A stretch of 48,498 nucleotides of DNA from NCBI RefSeq assembly GCF_946885885.1, contig NZ_CAMPHN010000017.1, positions 1-48,498 on the forward strand. Reading direction: 5' to 3'. The notes below the pieces were generated by a model that saw only the letters and a program-made list of their open reading frames with translations, made no database searches and was not told the DNA's origin. The translations under genes and the position numbers were made by a program. This DNA is from an uncultured Pseudomonas sp. (GTDB lineage Bacteria > Pseudomonadota > Gammaproteobacteria > Pseudomonadales > Pseudomonadaceae). This document shows positions 8,355-17,232 of this stretch, one piece after another. Each line of letters opens with the position of its first letter. Position 1 is the stretch's first letter.

Positions 8355-9901
8355 TGTTCGCCAACTTACGCCAAGCCATGCTCTGGCTGCACAGCGTGCT
8401 CGGCCTGGCCTGCGCCGGTGTGCTGTTCGTGGCGTTCTTTATGGGTAGCCTGGCGCTGTACGACAGCGAACTGGATCGCTGGATGCTGCCGCAAACGCGG
8501 CTGTCGACGCCCGCCGCCGAGCTGTCACTGGATCGCCAGATAGTGCCGGAGGTTGAACGTCTGACGGCGGGGCAAGCGCTGGAGCAATGGTATGTGGAGC
8601 TGCCCAACAGCCGGGCTCCTGTGCTGCGCCTGCAAACCTGGGATCTACAGGGGGAGGGGCGGAGCCGCTTTATCGACCCGCAACGCGGCCACCTGTTGGC
8701 CACGGCGGGTAGCCAGGGCGGCGACTTCTTCTACCGCTTCCATTACATGCTGCACCTGGAGGCCGGTAATCTCGGCTTGCTGCTGGTGGGCCTGGCCAGC
8801 ATGGCCGGTTTGCTGGTGATAGTGGCCGGGGTATTGATCCATGCGCGCTTGCTCAAGGACTTCTTCAGTTTCCGCCCAAACCAGTCGCCGCGGCGGCTGC
8901 TCGATCTGCACAACCTGTCCGGGGTGTTCGCCCTGCCGTTCTTTCTGGTCATCCTCTTGAGCGGTCTGCTTATCAGTTTTCCCCAGTATCTGCCGGCCGG
9001 CATCCTCGCGGCTTATCAGGAGCGGGCCGGCGAATTCGCCAGCGAAGCGCGCGACACCTTCAGTCGGCCGGCGGCGGGGCAGCCAGGCCGACTGGCGTCC
9101 CTGGATGGCATGGCGGCGCAGGCCCGCACGCAATGGCGCGGCGGCGAGCCGGCCTTCGTCCGCGTCTGGCACCCGGGCGATGCCCAGGCCTATGTGGAAA
9201 TCAGCCGATCCCTGGCGGATCGCTTGAGCACGGACGGCGAGACCCTGTACTTCGATGGCGCTACCGGATTGCCGCTGCATCAGGCCAACCTCAAGCCGGC
9301 TGCCGCCACCCATAGTCTGCTGGCCGGGCTGCATGTGGCGCACTTCCAGCAACCGCTGTTGCGCCTGCTGTACTTTCTGGCCTGTGTCGCCGGCTGTCTG
9401 ATGTTGGCCAGCGGTTTGCTCTACTGGAACGAAAAACGCCGTTGGCGCTTGCCCCAGGGACGCGCCGGCCTGCGTCTGGTCGAGCTGCTCGCTGCCAGCC
9501 TGACCGGCGGCTTGCCGCTGGCGACCCTGAGCATGCTGGCGGCCAATCGGCTGTTGCCGGAAACCCTGGCGCAGCGCGCGAGTTGGGAAATCTGGCTGTT
9601 CTTCGCCACATGGCTGGCCGCGACCCTGCACAGCCTCTTGGTCATCTATCGCAGCCGCGAGAGTCGCGCGCCTTGGCGAACCCAGTGTGCGGCCATTGCC
9701 TTATTGGCGCTGGCGGCGGTGCTGCTCAACGGCCTGACCACCGGCGACTATCCATGGCGCAGCCTGGGCCAGGCGCAATGGGCCGTCGCCGGGGTGGATG
9801 GCGCCTTGCTGCTGGTCGCCGTCCTGGCCGGCAACGCCTGGCTGCGCCTGAGTCGGCGTGAGACCCGGGCGGCACGATTGGAAACCGTCGAAGATGCTTG
9901 A
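8354..9901 (+). CDS. PepSY-associated membrane protein (PiuB-like)
   Basis: A 515-residue inner-membrane protein of the PepSY-TM family, thought to act as a reductase that helps release iron from siderophores in the periplasm. The start overlaps the stop of the DUF3649 gene. The N-terminal membrane helix (LHSVLGLACAGVLFVAFF) is followed by a periplasmic PepSY region, then FHYMLHLEAGNLG, a second helix, the family's LHNLSGVFALPFFLVILLSG segment, another periplasmic region, and a cluster of helices in the last 170 residues. Histidines in or near the helices (RFHYMLH, DLHNLSG, GLHVAHFQ) could be haem ligands, but that is inference. It probably works with the receptor encoded upstream. Confidence 0.85.
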   Translation: MFANLRQAMLWLHSVLGLACAGVLFVAFFMGSLALYDSELDRWMLPQTRLSTPAAELSLDRQIVPEVERLTAGQALEQWYVELPNSRAPVLRLQTWDLQGEGRSRFIDPQRGHLLATAGSQGGDFFYRFHYMLHLEAGNLGLLLVGLASMAGLLVIVAGVLIHARLLKDFFSFRPNQSPRRLLDLHNLSGVFALPFFLVILLSGLLISFPQYLPAGILAAYQERAGEFASEARDTFSRPAAGQPGRLASLDGMAAQARTQWRGGEPAFVRVWHPGDAQAYVEISRSLADRLSTDGETLYFDGATGLPLHQANLKPAAATHSLLAGLHVAHFQQPLLRLLYFLACVAGCLMLASGLLYWNEKRRWRLPQGRAGLRLVELLAASLTGGLPLATLSMLAANRLLPETLAQRASWEIWLFFATWLAATLHSLLVIYRSRESRAPWRTQCAAIALLALAAVLLNGLTTGDYPWRSLGQAQWAVAGVDGALLLVAVLAGNAWLRLSRRETRAARLETVEDA

Positions 9902-10199
9902 AGTCTTGCTCGTCACCGGCCTGCTGGCCCTGCACCTGAGCGGCCTGGCGTGCTTGGCATTGGCCCAGAACAAACACTGGCAATCGCTGCAGAGCCAGAG
10001 TCCGCGCGCCCCCTGGGCCGCACCAATCGGCTGGAGCGCTCTGACGTTAAGCCTGCTGCTGGCCTGGGCCTATCAAGGTGCGGCCTTCGGCAGCCTGATC
10101 TGGCTGCTCCTGCTACCGCCCAGCGGCTACGTCCTGGCGCTCACTCTGGCCTGGCGACCGCAATGGCTGCGGCCGCTGGTCAGGGTGCTGGGACGCTAG
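9894..10199 (+). CDS. DUF3325 small membrane protein
   Basis: A 101-residue protein with three hydrophobic segments (about residues 2-24, 45-63 and 67-88) and a basic C-terminus. Its ATG lies 8 bases inside the end of the PepSY gene, so it is translationally coupled. The DUF3649-PepSY-DUF3325 order is a recurring cassette beside siderophore systems in Pseudomonas and relatives. Function unknown; a role in siderophore-iron handling at the inner membrane is inferred from neighbours only. Confidence 0.75.
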   Translation: MLEVLLVTGLLALHLSGLACLALAQNKHWQSLQSQSPRAPWAAPIGWSALTLSLLLAWAYQGAAFGSLIWLLLLPPSGYVLALTLAWRPQWLRPLVRVLGR

Positions 10200-10264
10200 G
10201 ATTGCCGAACCGAGCAGTCATTGCGCGGGGATAATTCTTGTAGGCATAAGTGATAGAAGCAAAG

Positions 10265-10292
10265 TAGTCCCCAGCCAATTCGATGGGGACTA
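10265..10292. terminator. Bidirectional hairpin terminator
   Basis: A perfect 9-bp stem (tagtcccca / tggggacta) with a 10-base loop lies between the convergent DUF3325 and NmrA-like genes and can serve both strands. Confidence 0.65.
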
Positions 10293-10360
10293 TCTTGGGA
10301 AGAGTTGGCCTTGGCCGACTCCTTAGCCGCTTGGCGATGCCGAATAACTACTGCTGGCCT

Positions 10361-11260
10361 TTAGCGCTGACACTGTGCCAGTTCGGCGATGACTTGTTCC
10401 AGCGGGGTCGTTCCTGCCCATTCGATGGCGCCGGGATCGCTCTTGATGTCGATATACGAGTTATTGAGGCCACGAGTCATTTCGGTAAAACCGGCAAGTG
10501 CGGCCGTTGAGAAATGGGCATCCGCCAGCGCTGTGGGCCAGTCGGCTTCCGGCAGGACTGCCACCCTGACTGGCTTCTCGAGCGTGGCTGAAACGACGGC
10601 GGCGACATCGTTCGGAGCATAGTCTTTGGGCCCCGAGATAGAGACGATGCGGATTCCCGTCGATTCTTCTTGCAGCAAAGCAGCCGCGGCGCTACCGACA
10701 TCCACAGTCGCCACCATCGGGAGAGGACGCCGTGGTGGTGCCAGAAACGTTGGCAGGGTGCCGTTGCGCATGGCCTGTCCGACCATCGGCATCCAGTTTT
10801 CCATGAAATAGGCCGCACGCAGGAAGATGGCGGAAACACCTGCTTCTCCTAAACGCTGCTCGAATATGCGGTTCATCCCAATCCATCCCGTTGCGCTTGC
10901 ACGGTCGGCACCCACCGAGGAAAGAGCCACAAGCCTAGGTACGTCCGCCGCAACCGCAGCGCGCGCCGTGGTGTCGGCAATCAACTCAGCCAACTCAAAC
11001 AGGTCTTCACGGTTGTAGTGTTGCGGACTGACGACATAGGCGCCCTGAACTCGACTGAGCGCCTTGGTCATCGATACCAGGTCTGTCAGGTCGGCCACCG
11101 CAACCTCTGCGCCGCGTTCGGCCCACGGGCGGCCCTTGGCCGGGTCGCGCACGACGACGCGCACAGGGTGCCCAGCGCGCAAAAACGCATCGGCGGCAGC
11201 AGCGCCAGTACGGCCGGTCACGCCGAACACAACATAAGGAAGGGGGGAGGAAGCAGTCAT
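10361..11260 (-). CDS. NmrA-like NAD(P)-binding oxidoreductase
   Basis: A 299-residue atypical short-chain dehydrogenase of the NmrA/NAD(P)H-azoreductase type. The start at 11260 follows an AGGAG site; the longer frame would run into the neighbouring regulator. Residues 8-19 form the Rossmann beta-strand and GVTGRTG nucleotide loop, followed by VRVVVRDPAK and the AYVVSPQHYN region. The catalytic Tyr-x3-Lys of classical dehydrogenases is not evident, as is usual in NmrA proteins. It is transcribed away from a LysR gene with an 81-base gap, the usual layout for a regulator and its target. No link to the siderophore or secretion genes is apparent. Confidence 0.87.
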   Translation of the reverse strand: MTASSPLPYVVFGVTGRTGAAAADAFLRAGHPVRVVVRDPAKGRPWAERGAEVAVADLTDLVSMTKALSRVQGAYVVSPQHYNREDLFELAELIADTTARAAVAADVPRLVALSSVGADRASATGWIGMNRIFEQRLGEAGVSAIFLRAAYFMENWMPMVGQAMRNGTLPTFLAPPRRPLPMVATVDVGSAAAALLQEESTGIRIVSISGPKDYAPNDVAAVVSATLEKPVRVAVLPEADWPTALADAHFSTAALAGFTEMTRGLNNSYIDIKSDPGAIEWAGTTPLEQVIAELAQCQR

Positions 11261-11294
11261 ACAAAAATCTCCTGTTAAAGATGAAACAGAAGGG

Positions 11295-11315
11295 TGCATG
11301 ATTGCTCGGCATGCA
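11295..11315. promoter_or_regulatory. Candidate LysR operator
   Basis: A perfect inverted repeat tgcatg-N9-catgca lies in the 81-base divergent region between the NmrA-like and LysR genes. It contains the T-N11-A pattern of LysR-type sites, so it is a reasonable site for control of both genes. Confidence 0.5.
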
Positions 11316-11341
11316 TAAATGACATGAAAGTTATAGCGGGA

Positions 11342-12262
11342 ATGCACCAAGTGGATTTATCTGCGGTCGACCTCAACCTGTTAAAGCTGTTCGAAGCACT
11401 CGTTCGGGAGCGAAGTGTCACCCAGGCGGGCCTCCGCTTGGGCTTGAGCCAGCCGGCCGCCAGCCGCGCGCTTGGACGACTGCGCATAATGCTGGGCGAC
11501 CGCCTGGTAGTGCGCGGCAAACTCGGACTGGAACTGACGCCGCGCGGTGAAATGCTGGCAGGTCCAGTGGCCAGGTTGCTAGACGATGCCCGAGCTATCG
11601 TCTCGCCTGCCGTCTTCGATCCCGCCTCTGCAACGGGGCGGATCACGATCGCCGCGCACGATCACCTGAGCTTGCTGGTCCTTGCGGGTTTAATCGCCCG
11701 CTTGGAGCGCCATGCGCCTGCGCTCAGTCTCCATATCGCCCAACCTGCTGGGGACAACGTGCGGCTCATCGAGCAGGGGACAGCAGATCTCGCGCTGGGT
11801 ATTTTCGAGGCGCTGCCCGGCAGCCTCTATCGACGCGGCCTCTACACTGACAGCTGGGCGTGCGTGGTGAGATCCGATCACCCCGGCATGGCAGGCGGCC
11901 TTAGCCTGGAACGTTATGTGACCCTACGCCACGTTACCGTGACGATTTCCGGGGTGGGAGAGAGTGCGGTCGACACCGCCCTCTCGACACAGGGACTCAC
12001 TCGCCACGTCGCGCTGCGAGTTCCCCACTTTCTTGCTGGTGCGATGTTGGTGGCGGATAGCGACATGATTCTCACGTTGCCAAGCCGTTTGGCGCGCCGT
12101 CTTGCGGAAAGGCTCCCGCTCATGCTCCTGGATTTGCCGCTTCAAGTTGCTCCCTTGTCGCCAGCCATGATTTGGCATGAGCGCTTCCACGGCGACCCTG
12201 CCCATGCCTGGGTCAGGCAACAGCTTGTTGACGTCGTTGCCTCGTTCAATACGGTCGGGTAA
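11342..12262 (+). CDS. LysR-family transcriptional regulator
   Basis: A 306-residue regulator from the ATG at 11342. The N-terminal helix-turn-helix is clear (VDLNLLKLFEALVRERSVTQ followed by AGLRLGLSQPAASRALGRLR), and the effector-binding domain begins at about GRITIAAHDHLS. The start at 11342 is preferred because it matches the usual LysR N-terminus; codons at 11324 and 11294 are in frame, but the latter lies next to the candidate operator. It is divergent from the NmrA-like oxidoreductase and probably controls it. The effector is unknown. It stands between the two halves of the siderophore locus without obvious functional connection. Confidence 0.9.
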   Translation: MHQVDLSAVDLNLLKLFEALVRERSVTQAGLRLGLSQPAASRALGRLRIMLGDRLVVRGKLGLELTPRGEMLAGPVARLLDDARAIVSPAVFDPASATGRITIAAHDHLSLLVLAGLIARLERHAPALSLHIAQPAGDNVRLIEQGTADLALGIFEALPGSLYRRGLYTDSWACVVRSDHPGMAGGLSLERYVTLRHVTVTISGVGESAVDTALSTQGLTRHVALRVPHFLAGAMLVADSDMILTLPSRLARRLAERLPLMLLDLPLQVAPLSPAMIWHERFHGDPAHAWVRQQLVDVVASFNTVG

Positions 12263-12347
12263 ATACCGCCGGCCTCATCCAACGGGCAATCCCTACGTTG
12301 CAACGTTGATAGGCACTTCTCAATAGTTCAGGCAACTGCTGCATACA

Positions 12348-12372
12348 GGGGCGGCCTCCGCGGCCGCACCCC
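12348..12372. terminator. Candidate terminator between convergent lysR and NRPS D
   Basis: A GC-rich 9-bp stem with one bulged A (ggggcggcc / ggccgc-a-ccc) and a 5-base loop lies 19 bases beyond the NRPS D stop and 85 bases beyond the lysR stop. There is no strong T tract on either strand. Confidence 0.4.
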
Positions 12373-12391
12373 GTTCTTCCGCTTAACAGCC

Positions 12392-15300
12392 TCAGCCCGC
12401 CCGCATACCCGCATAGGGTTTCAGTACCCGCACCAACTCGGCCAGTTGCGGGTGTAGGAATACCAGCTGTGCGGGAATGGCGGTGCCCCATAGCGCTTGC
12501 AGGCGTGCGCAGAGCTGTACGGCTTTGAGCGAGGTGCCGCCTTGTTCGAAGAAGCTCGCTTGCGGGTCGAGTGCGGGCTGTTCGAGCAGTTCTTGCAGCA
12601 GGGCTTGGACCTGGGTTTCGGCGTGCGGCGCGTTGCTGGTTGTGGCCGCGGGGATTGGGCTGAGCTGTGGGCGTAATTCGTCCAGTTGCACCTGAGGCCG
12701 CTGGATGACGTTGCGCAGCAACTGCCGGTAGTCCTCGGCCAGGGTGGCGATATGGGCGGGGTCGAACAGGTCGGTGCTGTAGGTGAAGGTGGCGACCAGG
12801 CCGTGCTCGCGTTCGCCGATATCCAGCATCAGATCGAACAGGGTGCTGTGGTTGCTGCCTTCCTCCATCGGGCTGATCTGCAGGTTGCCGAACTCGCTGG
12901 AGGTGAGGATGCGTTCGCGGTGCAGGTCGAACATCACTTGCAGCAGCGGTGCGCTTTGCTGCTGGGTGTTGGGCAGTGCTTGCAGCAGTTGCTCGAACGG
13001 CAGGTCCTGGTGGTCGTGGGCGGCCAGCATGCTGTCGTGCAGCTGAACCAGCAGCGCCTCGAACGAGGGATTACCGCTCAGGTCGCTGCGCAGGGCCAGG
13101 GTGTTGACGAAGAAGCCGACCAGCCCTTCGAGCGCTTGCTGGTTGCGGTTGGCGATCGGGATGCCGATGCGGATGTCGTGCTGGCCGCTGTGCCCGGCGA
13201 GGAGCAGCTTGAAGGCGGCGAGTAGGGTGCTGAACAGGGTGACGCCTTGGCGTTGGCTCAAGTCGTGCAGCGCTTGGGTTAGAGCGGTGTCGAGGCTGAA
13301 TTCGTACTGGGTGCCGCGATGGCTGGGCAGTGCCGGGCGCGGGTGCATGCCGGGCAACTGTAGCAGCGGTCTGTCCGTGCCCAGATGGGCGAGCCAGAAA
13401 TCGAGCTGCGGCTTGAGCGCGGCGGGGCTGAGCTGGCGGCGCTGCCAATGGGCGAAGTCGGCGTATTGCAGCGCCGGTTCGCTCAGGGGGGATGGCTGGC
13501 CGGCGCTGAACGCCGTGTAGAGCGCCTTCAGCTCGCGGGTCAGCACGCGCATCGACCAGCCGTCGGTGACTATGTGGTGCAGGCACAGCCAGAGCACATG
13601 CTCCTCGGCGCCCAGGCGGATCAGCCCGGCGCGCAGCAAAGGACCGCGAGCCAGATCGAAGGCTTGCAGCGCCTGGGCGTCCAGTTGCAGGCGCAGTTCC
13701 TGGTCGCGCTCGGCCACGCTCAGTTCGCTGAGATCGAGCAGCGGCAGGGGCATGGGCCGTGGCGCGGCGATGCGTTGCTGCGGCTGGCCGTCGACCAGCA
13801 CGAAGGTGGTGCGCAGGCTGGCATGCCGACGCAGCAACTCGCCGAAACTGCGCTCCAGCGCTTGATGATTCAGAACTCCGGACAGACGCACCGCTTCGGC
13901 GACCTGATAGGCCGGGTTGCCAGGATGCAGGCGATCGAACAGCCACAGGCGCTCCTGGGCGAAGGATAGCGGCAGACCGGCGTCGCTCGGTGCCGGCAAT
14001 AGCGGCGGCAAGCTCGCAGTGGGGGCCGCCGGCAGGGCGTGTTCGACGAAGCCGGCCAGGGTCGGATGCTGGAACAGGGCGCGCACGGGCACTTCCAATG
14101 CCAAGGCGCTGCGCAGGCGCGAAATCAGGCGGGTAGCGGTCAGCGAGTGGCCGCCCAGTTCGAAGAAGTGATCGTCCAGGCCGACCCGTTCCACCCCCAG
14201 CACTTCGGCCCAAAGCCCGGCGAGCAGGATTTCCCGCTCGCTGCGCGGAGCCCGGTAGGCGCGCTGGCTGTTGCGTTCGGGAGCCGGCAGGGCGGCGCGG
14301 TCGAGTTTGCCGTTGGGCGTCAGCGGCAGCGCCGGCAGCATCAGATAGGCGGCCGGCAGCATATGTTCCGGCAGGAGCTCGGCAAGGTGCTGGCGCAGCG
14401 TTTGCGCGCCGGGGCAGGCGTCGCGGGCGACCAGGTAGGCCACCAGCTCGGCGTCGCCGGCCGGGTTCTGGCGGGCGATCACCGCGGCTTCGCGAATGGC
14501 CGGGTGCAGCAGCAAACGCGCCTCGATTTCGCCCAATTCGATACGGAAGCCGCGGATTTTCACCTGATGGTCGACGCGGCCAAGGAATTCCAAATCGCCT
14601 TCGGCGTTTAGCCGGCCGATATCGCCGCTGCGGTACAGACGGTTGCCCGGCGCGCCGAAAGGATCGGGCAGGAAGCGTTCGGCGGTGAGGTCCGGGCGGC
14701 CCAGGTAGCCCTGGGTGATGCCGGCGCCGCTCAGGTAAATTTCACCGGCGACGCCGGCGGCGACCTGCTCCAGTCGTTCATTCAGCACCCGCAACTGCAT
14801 ATTGGCGATGGCCCGGCCGATCGGCAGCACGCCCTGTTCGTCGCCTCGGCTGCGGTACAAGCTGCACCAGACGGTGCCTTCGGTGGGGCCGTATTCGTTG
14901 TACAGCGCGGCGCCTGGGCAGACCTCGCGATGCCGCGCCGCCACCGCAGCCTGGCAGGCTTCGCCGGCGACTATGGCGCAGCGCAGGCTGGCCAGGCGCT
15001 CGCCGGGCTGCTCCAGCACCTGGGCATAGAGCGAAGGCAGCATCAGGCAGTGGCTGATGCGCTGTTCGGCGATCAGCCGGGCCAGGGCGCCGGCGTCCTG
15101 CACCTGTTCGTCCAGGGGCAGGCACAGGCTGCCGCCTTGGCTGAGGCTCCAGAACAGGCCGGCCACCGAGCTGTCGAAGGCCAGACCGGAAACCAGCAGG
15201 AACGATTCGAGCGGCTCCGTATAGCCCAGCCAGCGGGCGCTGGTGGAATGCATGGCGTTGCGGTGCGAGACCATTACGCCCTTGGGCCGGCCGGTGGAGC

Positions 15301-17032
15301 CGGAGGTGAAGATCAGGTAAGCCAGTTGGTCCGGGTGAGCGATGGGTGCCGGGCGTTGTTCGGGCAACTCGGCCTCGTCTTCGGCATCCAGCCAGAGGGT
15401 CTGGTAGCTGCCGGCCGGCAGGCGCTCGGCGAGGGCGCTGTGGCTCAGCAGTAGCGGCGCCTGGGTTTGTTCCAACATGTCGGCCAGGCGCTCGGCGGGG
15501 TAGGCCGGGTCCAGCGGCAGATAGGCGCCGCCGGCTTTGAGAATGCCGAGGAGGGCGACTATGGCCTCGCGGGAGCGGCCGAGGAACAGTCCCACCGGTT
15601 GCCCGGCACACAGGCCGGCTTGGCGCAGACGGTGAGCCAGGCGATTGGCCTGGCGTTCCAGCTCGGCGTAGCTGAGCTGGACACCGGCGTGGCTAAGGGC
15701 GATGGCCTCAGGGCGGGCGTCGACCTGGGCTTCGAACAGCTGATGCAGCAGGGCGGGCGTGGAGACGTTTGCCTCTGTGCGATTGAGTTCGGCGAGCCAC
15801 TCGGCTTGCCGCGCACCGATGCCGTTGGCCTCGCGTAGCGGGCGCTGGCTGGCGGTGCAGGCCTGTTCGCAGAGGGCGAGGAACTGTTCGAGGATCAGGG
15901 TGGCGGTGTGCTCGTCCAGGCGCGCCGCGTCATAACGCAAGGCGAAGGCGAAGCGGCCATTGCGTTCCTCTATGTCCAGCAGCAGGGCGAAAGGTTCAAG
16001 CGCCTCTGCCAGGCTGAGCGCCGGCCAGGTGGACGGCGCGCTGGCGCGGTAGCGCAAGCCGAAGCTCGGCGCTGTCGCCTCGCCCGGCCAGCTTTCCTGC
16101 CAGGCTTCGGCCTCCGCCAGCAGTGCGCCGAACGCGTCGGTGAGTGCCGCCAGGGATTGGTTTTCGTCCACCGCGAGCAGCAGCGGCAGGGCCTTGGCAT
16201 AGGCGCCGAAGGCGGTTTGCGTGGCGTCGTTTCGGCCTTCATGGCACCAGCCGAGCAGCAGGCGCGGCAAGCCCAGATGGCGTTGCAGCAGGGTCGCCCA
16301 GCACAGGCCGAACAGCGTTGCCGGTTGGCAGGCCAGCCCGGCGAGGGTGCTGTGCAGGCGGTCCTGGGCGGCGGCGGACAGGCTCTGTTCGATCCGTGCC
16401 GGTCGGTAGCCCTGTTCCGCGCGCGGATTCTGCCAGGGATGGACTGGGCTCAGCAGCTCCGCCGCCTGCTGGCGCTGCCAGAAAGCGCGGCCGGCATCGC
16501 CGTCCGGGCCGGCGATCAATTCGTGCTGCCATTCGGCGAAGTCGGCGTACTGCACCGGCTCGTCGTCCAGGCGCTGGCCTTGGTAAAGGGCGGCCAGTTC
16601 CGTTAGCAGGCGCTCGAGGGTCGCGGCATCGGCGTTGGCGGCTGGCAGGGCCAGCAGCAGGTGGTTGTTCGGGCCGTTGCACAATAGGGCGGCGGCCAGG
16701 GGCGGTTGCTCGGGGTTGGCTACGCTGGCGACGAGTTCGGCCTGGAGATGGGCCAGCAGGCTGGCTTCGGCGTCCGCCGCGCTGGCCTCCACGACTTGCC
16801 AGCTAAAGTTCAGGTCCTCGGCGATCACCTGCACCGACAATTGCATGCCGGGCACGGCGGTGAGGCTGGTGCGCAGGATTTCATGACGGACCAGCAATTG
16901 GCCGAGCGCGGCGTGCAGGCGTTGCGGCTCGATGGCGGCCGGCAGCTCGGCGCAGAGTTGGGCTACGGCGTTCGGGGCGAGGCGCCAGTGACGGGTTTGT
17001 TGCAGGGCGGGGCGGAAACCTTCGATGGACAT
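12392..17032 (-). CDS. NRPS D: C*-A-T-C-T, predicted to add histidine
   Basis: A 1546-residue synthetase. Domains: an N-terminal condensation-like domain (about 1-430) whose HHxxxDG site is replaced by PAANADAAT at 130-138, so it cannot be a normal catalyst; an adenylation domain (about 445-935; FTSGSTGRPKG from 575, YGPTEGT, YRSGD, NGKLDR); carrier 1 with LGGHSL, serine 963; a full condensation domain with HHIVTDGWS from 1152; and carrier 2 with GGTSL, serine 1501, ending the protein. The specificity code read by eye is DSAMIAEVWK, similar to the DSELTAEVCK histidine code of bacitracin synthetase. The free hydroxylase gene lies immediately upstream, and the inactive first domain matches the 'interface' type proposed to recruit beta-hydroxylases, so beta-hydroxy-His is the likely product. 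The last C-T unit has no A domain and no thioesterase follows. An AAGG site precedes the ATG. Confidence 0.93.
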   Translation of the reverse strand: MSIEGFRPALQQTRHWRLAPNAVAQLCAELPAAIEPQRLHAALGQLLVRHEILRTSLTAVPGMQLSVQVIAEDLNFSWQVVEASAADAEASLLAHLQAELVASVANPEQPPLAAALLCNGPNNHLLLALPAANADAATLERLLTELAALYQGQRLDDEPVQYADFAEWQHELIAGPDGDAGRAFWQRQQAAELLSPVHPWQNPRAEQGYRPARIEQSLSAAAQDRLHSTLAGLACQPATLFGLCWATLLQRHLGLPRLLLGWCHEGRNDATQTAFGAYAKALPLLLAVDENQSLAALTDAFGALLAEAEAWQESWPGEATAPSFGLRYRASAPSTWPALSLAEALEPFALLLDIEERNGRFAFALRYDAARLDEHTATLILEQFLALCEQACTASQRPLREANGIGARQAEWLAELNRTEANVSTPALLHQLFEAQVDARPEAIALSHAGVQLSYAELERQANRLAHRLRQAGLCAGQPVGLFLGRSREAIVALLGILKAGGAYLPLDPAYPAERLADMLEQTQAPLLLSHSALAERLPAGSYQTLWLDAEDEAELPEQRPAPIAHPDQLAYLIFTSGSTGRPKGVMVSHRNAMHSTSARWLGYTEPLESFLLVSGLAFDSSVAGLFWSLSQGGSLCLPLDEQVQDAGALARLIAEQRISHCLMLPSLYAQVLEQPGERLASLRCAIVAGEACQAAVAARHREVCPGAALYNEYGPTEGTVWCSLYRSRGDEQGVLPIGRAIANMQLRVLNERLEQVAAGVAGEIYLSGAGITQGYLGRPDLTAERFLPDPFGAPGNRLYRSGDIGRLNAEGDLEFLGRVDHQVKIRGFRIELGEIEARLLLHPAIREAAVIARQNPAGDAELVAYLVARDACPGAQTLRQHLAELLPEHMLPAAYLMLPALPLTPNGKLDRAALPAPERNSQRAYRAPRSEREILLAGLWAEVLGVERVGLDDHFFELGGHSLTATRLISRLRSALALEVPVRALFQHPTLAGFVEHALPAAPTASLPPLLPAPSDAGLPLSFAQERLWLFDRLHPGNPAYQVAEAVRLSGVLNHQALERSFGELLRRHASLRTTFVLVDGQPQQRIAAPRPMPLPLLDLSELSVAERDQELRLQLDAQALQAFDLARGPLLRAGLIRLGAEEHVLWLCLHHIVTDGWSMRVLTRELKALYTAFSAGQPSPLSEPALQYADFAHWQRRQLSPAALKPQLDFWLAHLGTDRPLLQLPGMHPRPALPSHRGTQYEFSLDTALTQALHDLSQRQGVTLFSTLLAAFKLLLAGHSGQHDIRIGIPIANRNQQALEGLVGFFVNTLALRSDLSGNPSFEALLVQLHDSMLAAHDHQDLPFEQLLQALPNTQQQSAPLLQVMFDLHRERILTSSEFGNLQISPMEEGSNHSTLFDLMLDIGEREHGLVATFTYSTDLFDPAHIATLAEDYRQLLRNVIQRPQVQLDELRPQLSPIPAATTSNAPHAETQVQALLQELLEQPALDPQASFFEQGGTSLKAVQLCARLQALWGTAIPAQLVFLHPQLAELVRVLKPYAGMRAG

Positions 17033-17079
17033 GTCCGTTGGCCTTGAAAAATTGGGCTGACTGGGTGTGGGCGTATTTC

Positions 17080-17200
17080 CCTCACCCCCGGCCCCTCTCC
17101 CGGCGGGAGAGGAGTGAAAAGCGTTAGTCCCGTAGAGCCTATGTTCCTACGCCAGCCCGGATGAGGTCAGGGATTGGCGTCCCCGGATTTCATCCGGGCT
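17080..17200. repeat. Two adjacent intergenic hairpin repeats
   Basis: In the gap between the free hydroxylase and NRPS D there are two elements. The first (17080-17116) contains a tight hairpin, ctctccc / gggagag, within a ccctcaccccc...gagaggag context. The second is a perfect 11-bp inverted repeat agcccggatga (17154-17164) / tcatccgggct (17190-17200). The agcccggat core recurs at 26500. They may attenuate transcription between the two genes. Confidence 0.6.
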
Positions 17201-17232
17201 ACAAGGCTTTCTCTGGGATAGGGTGAAAAGCC

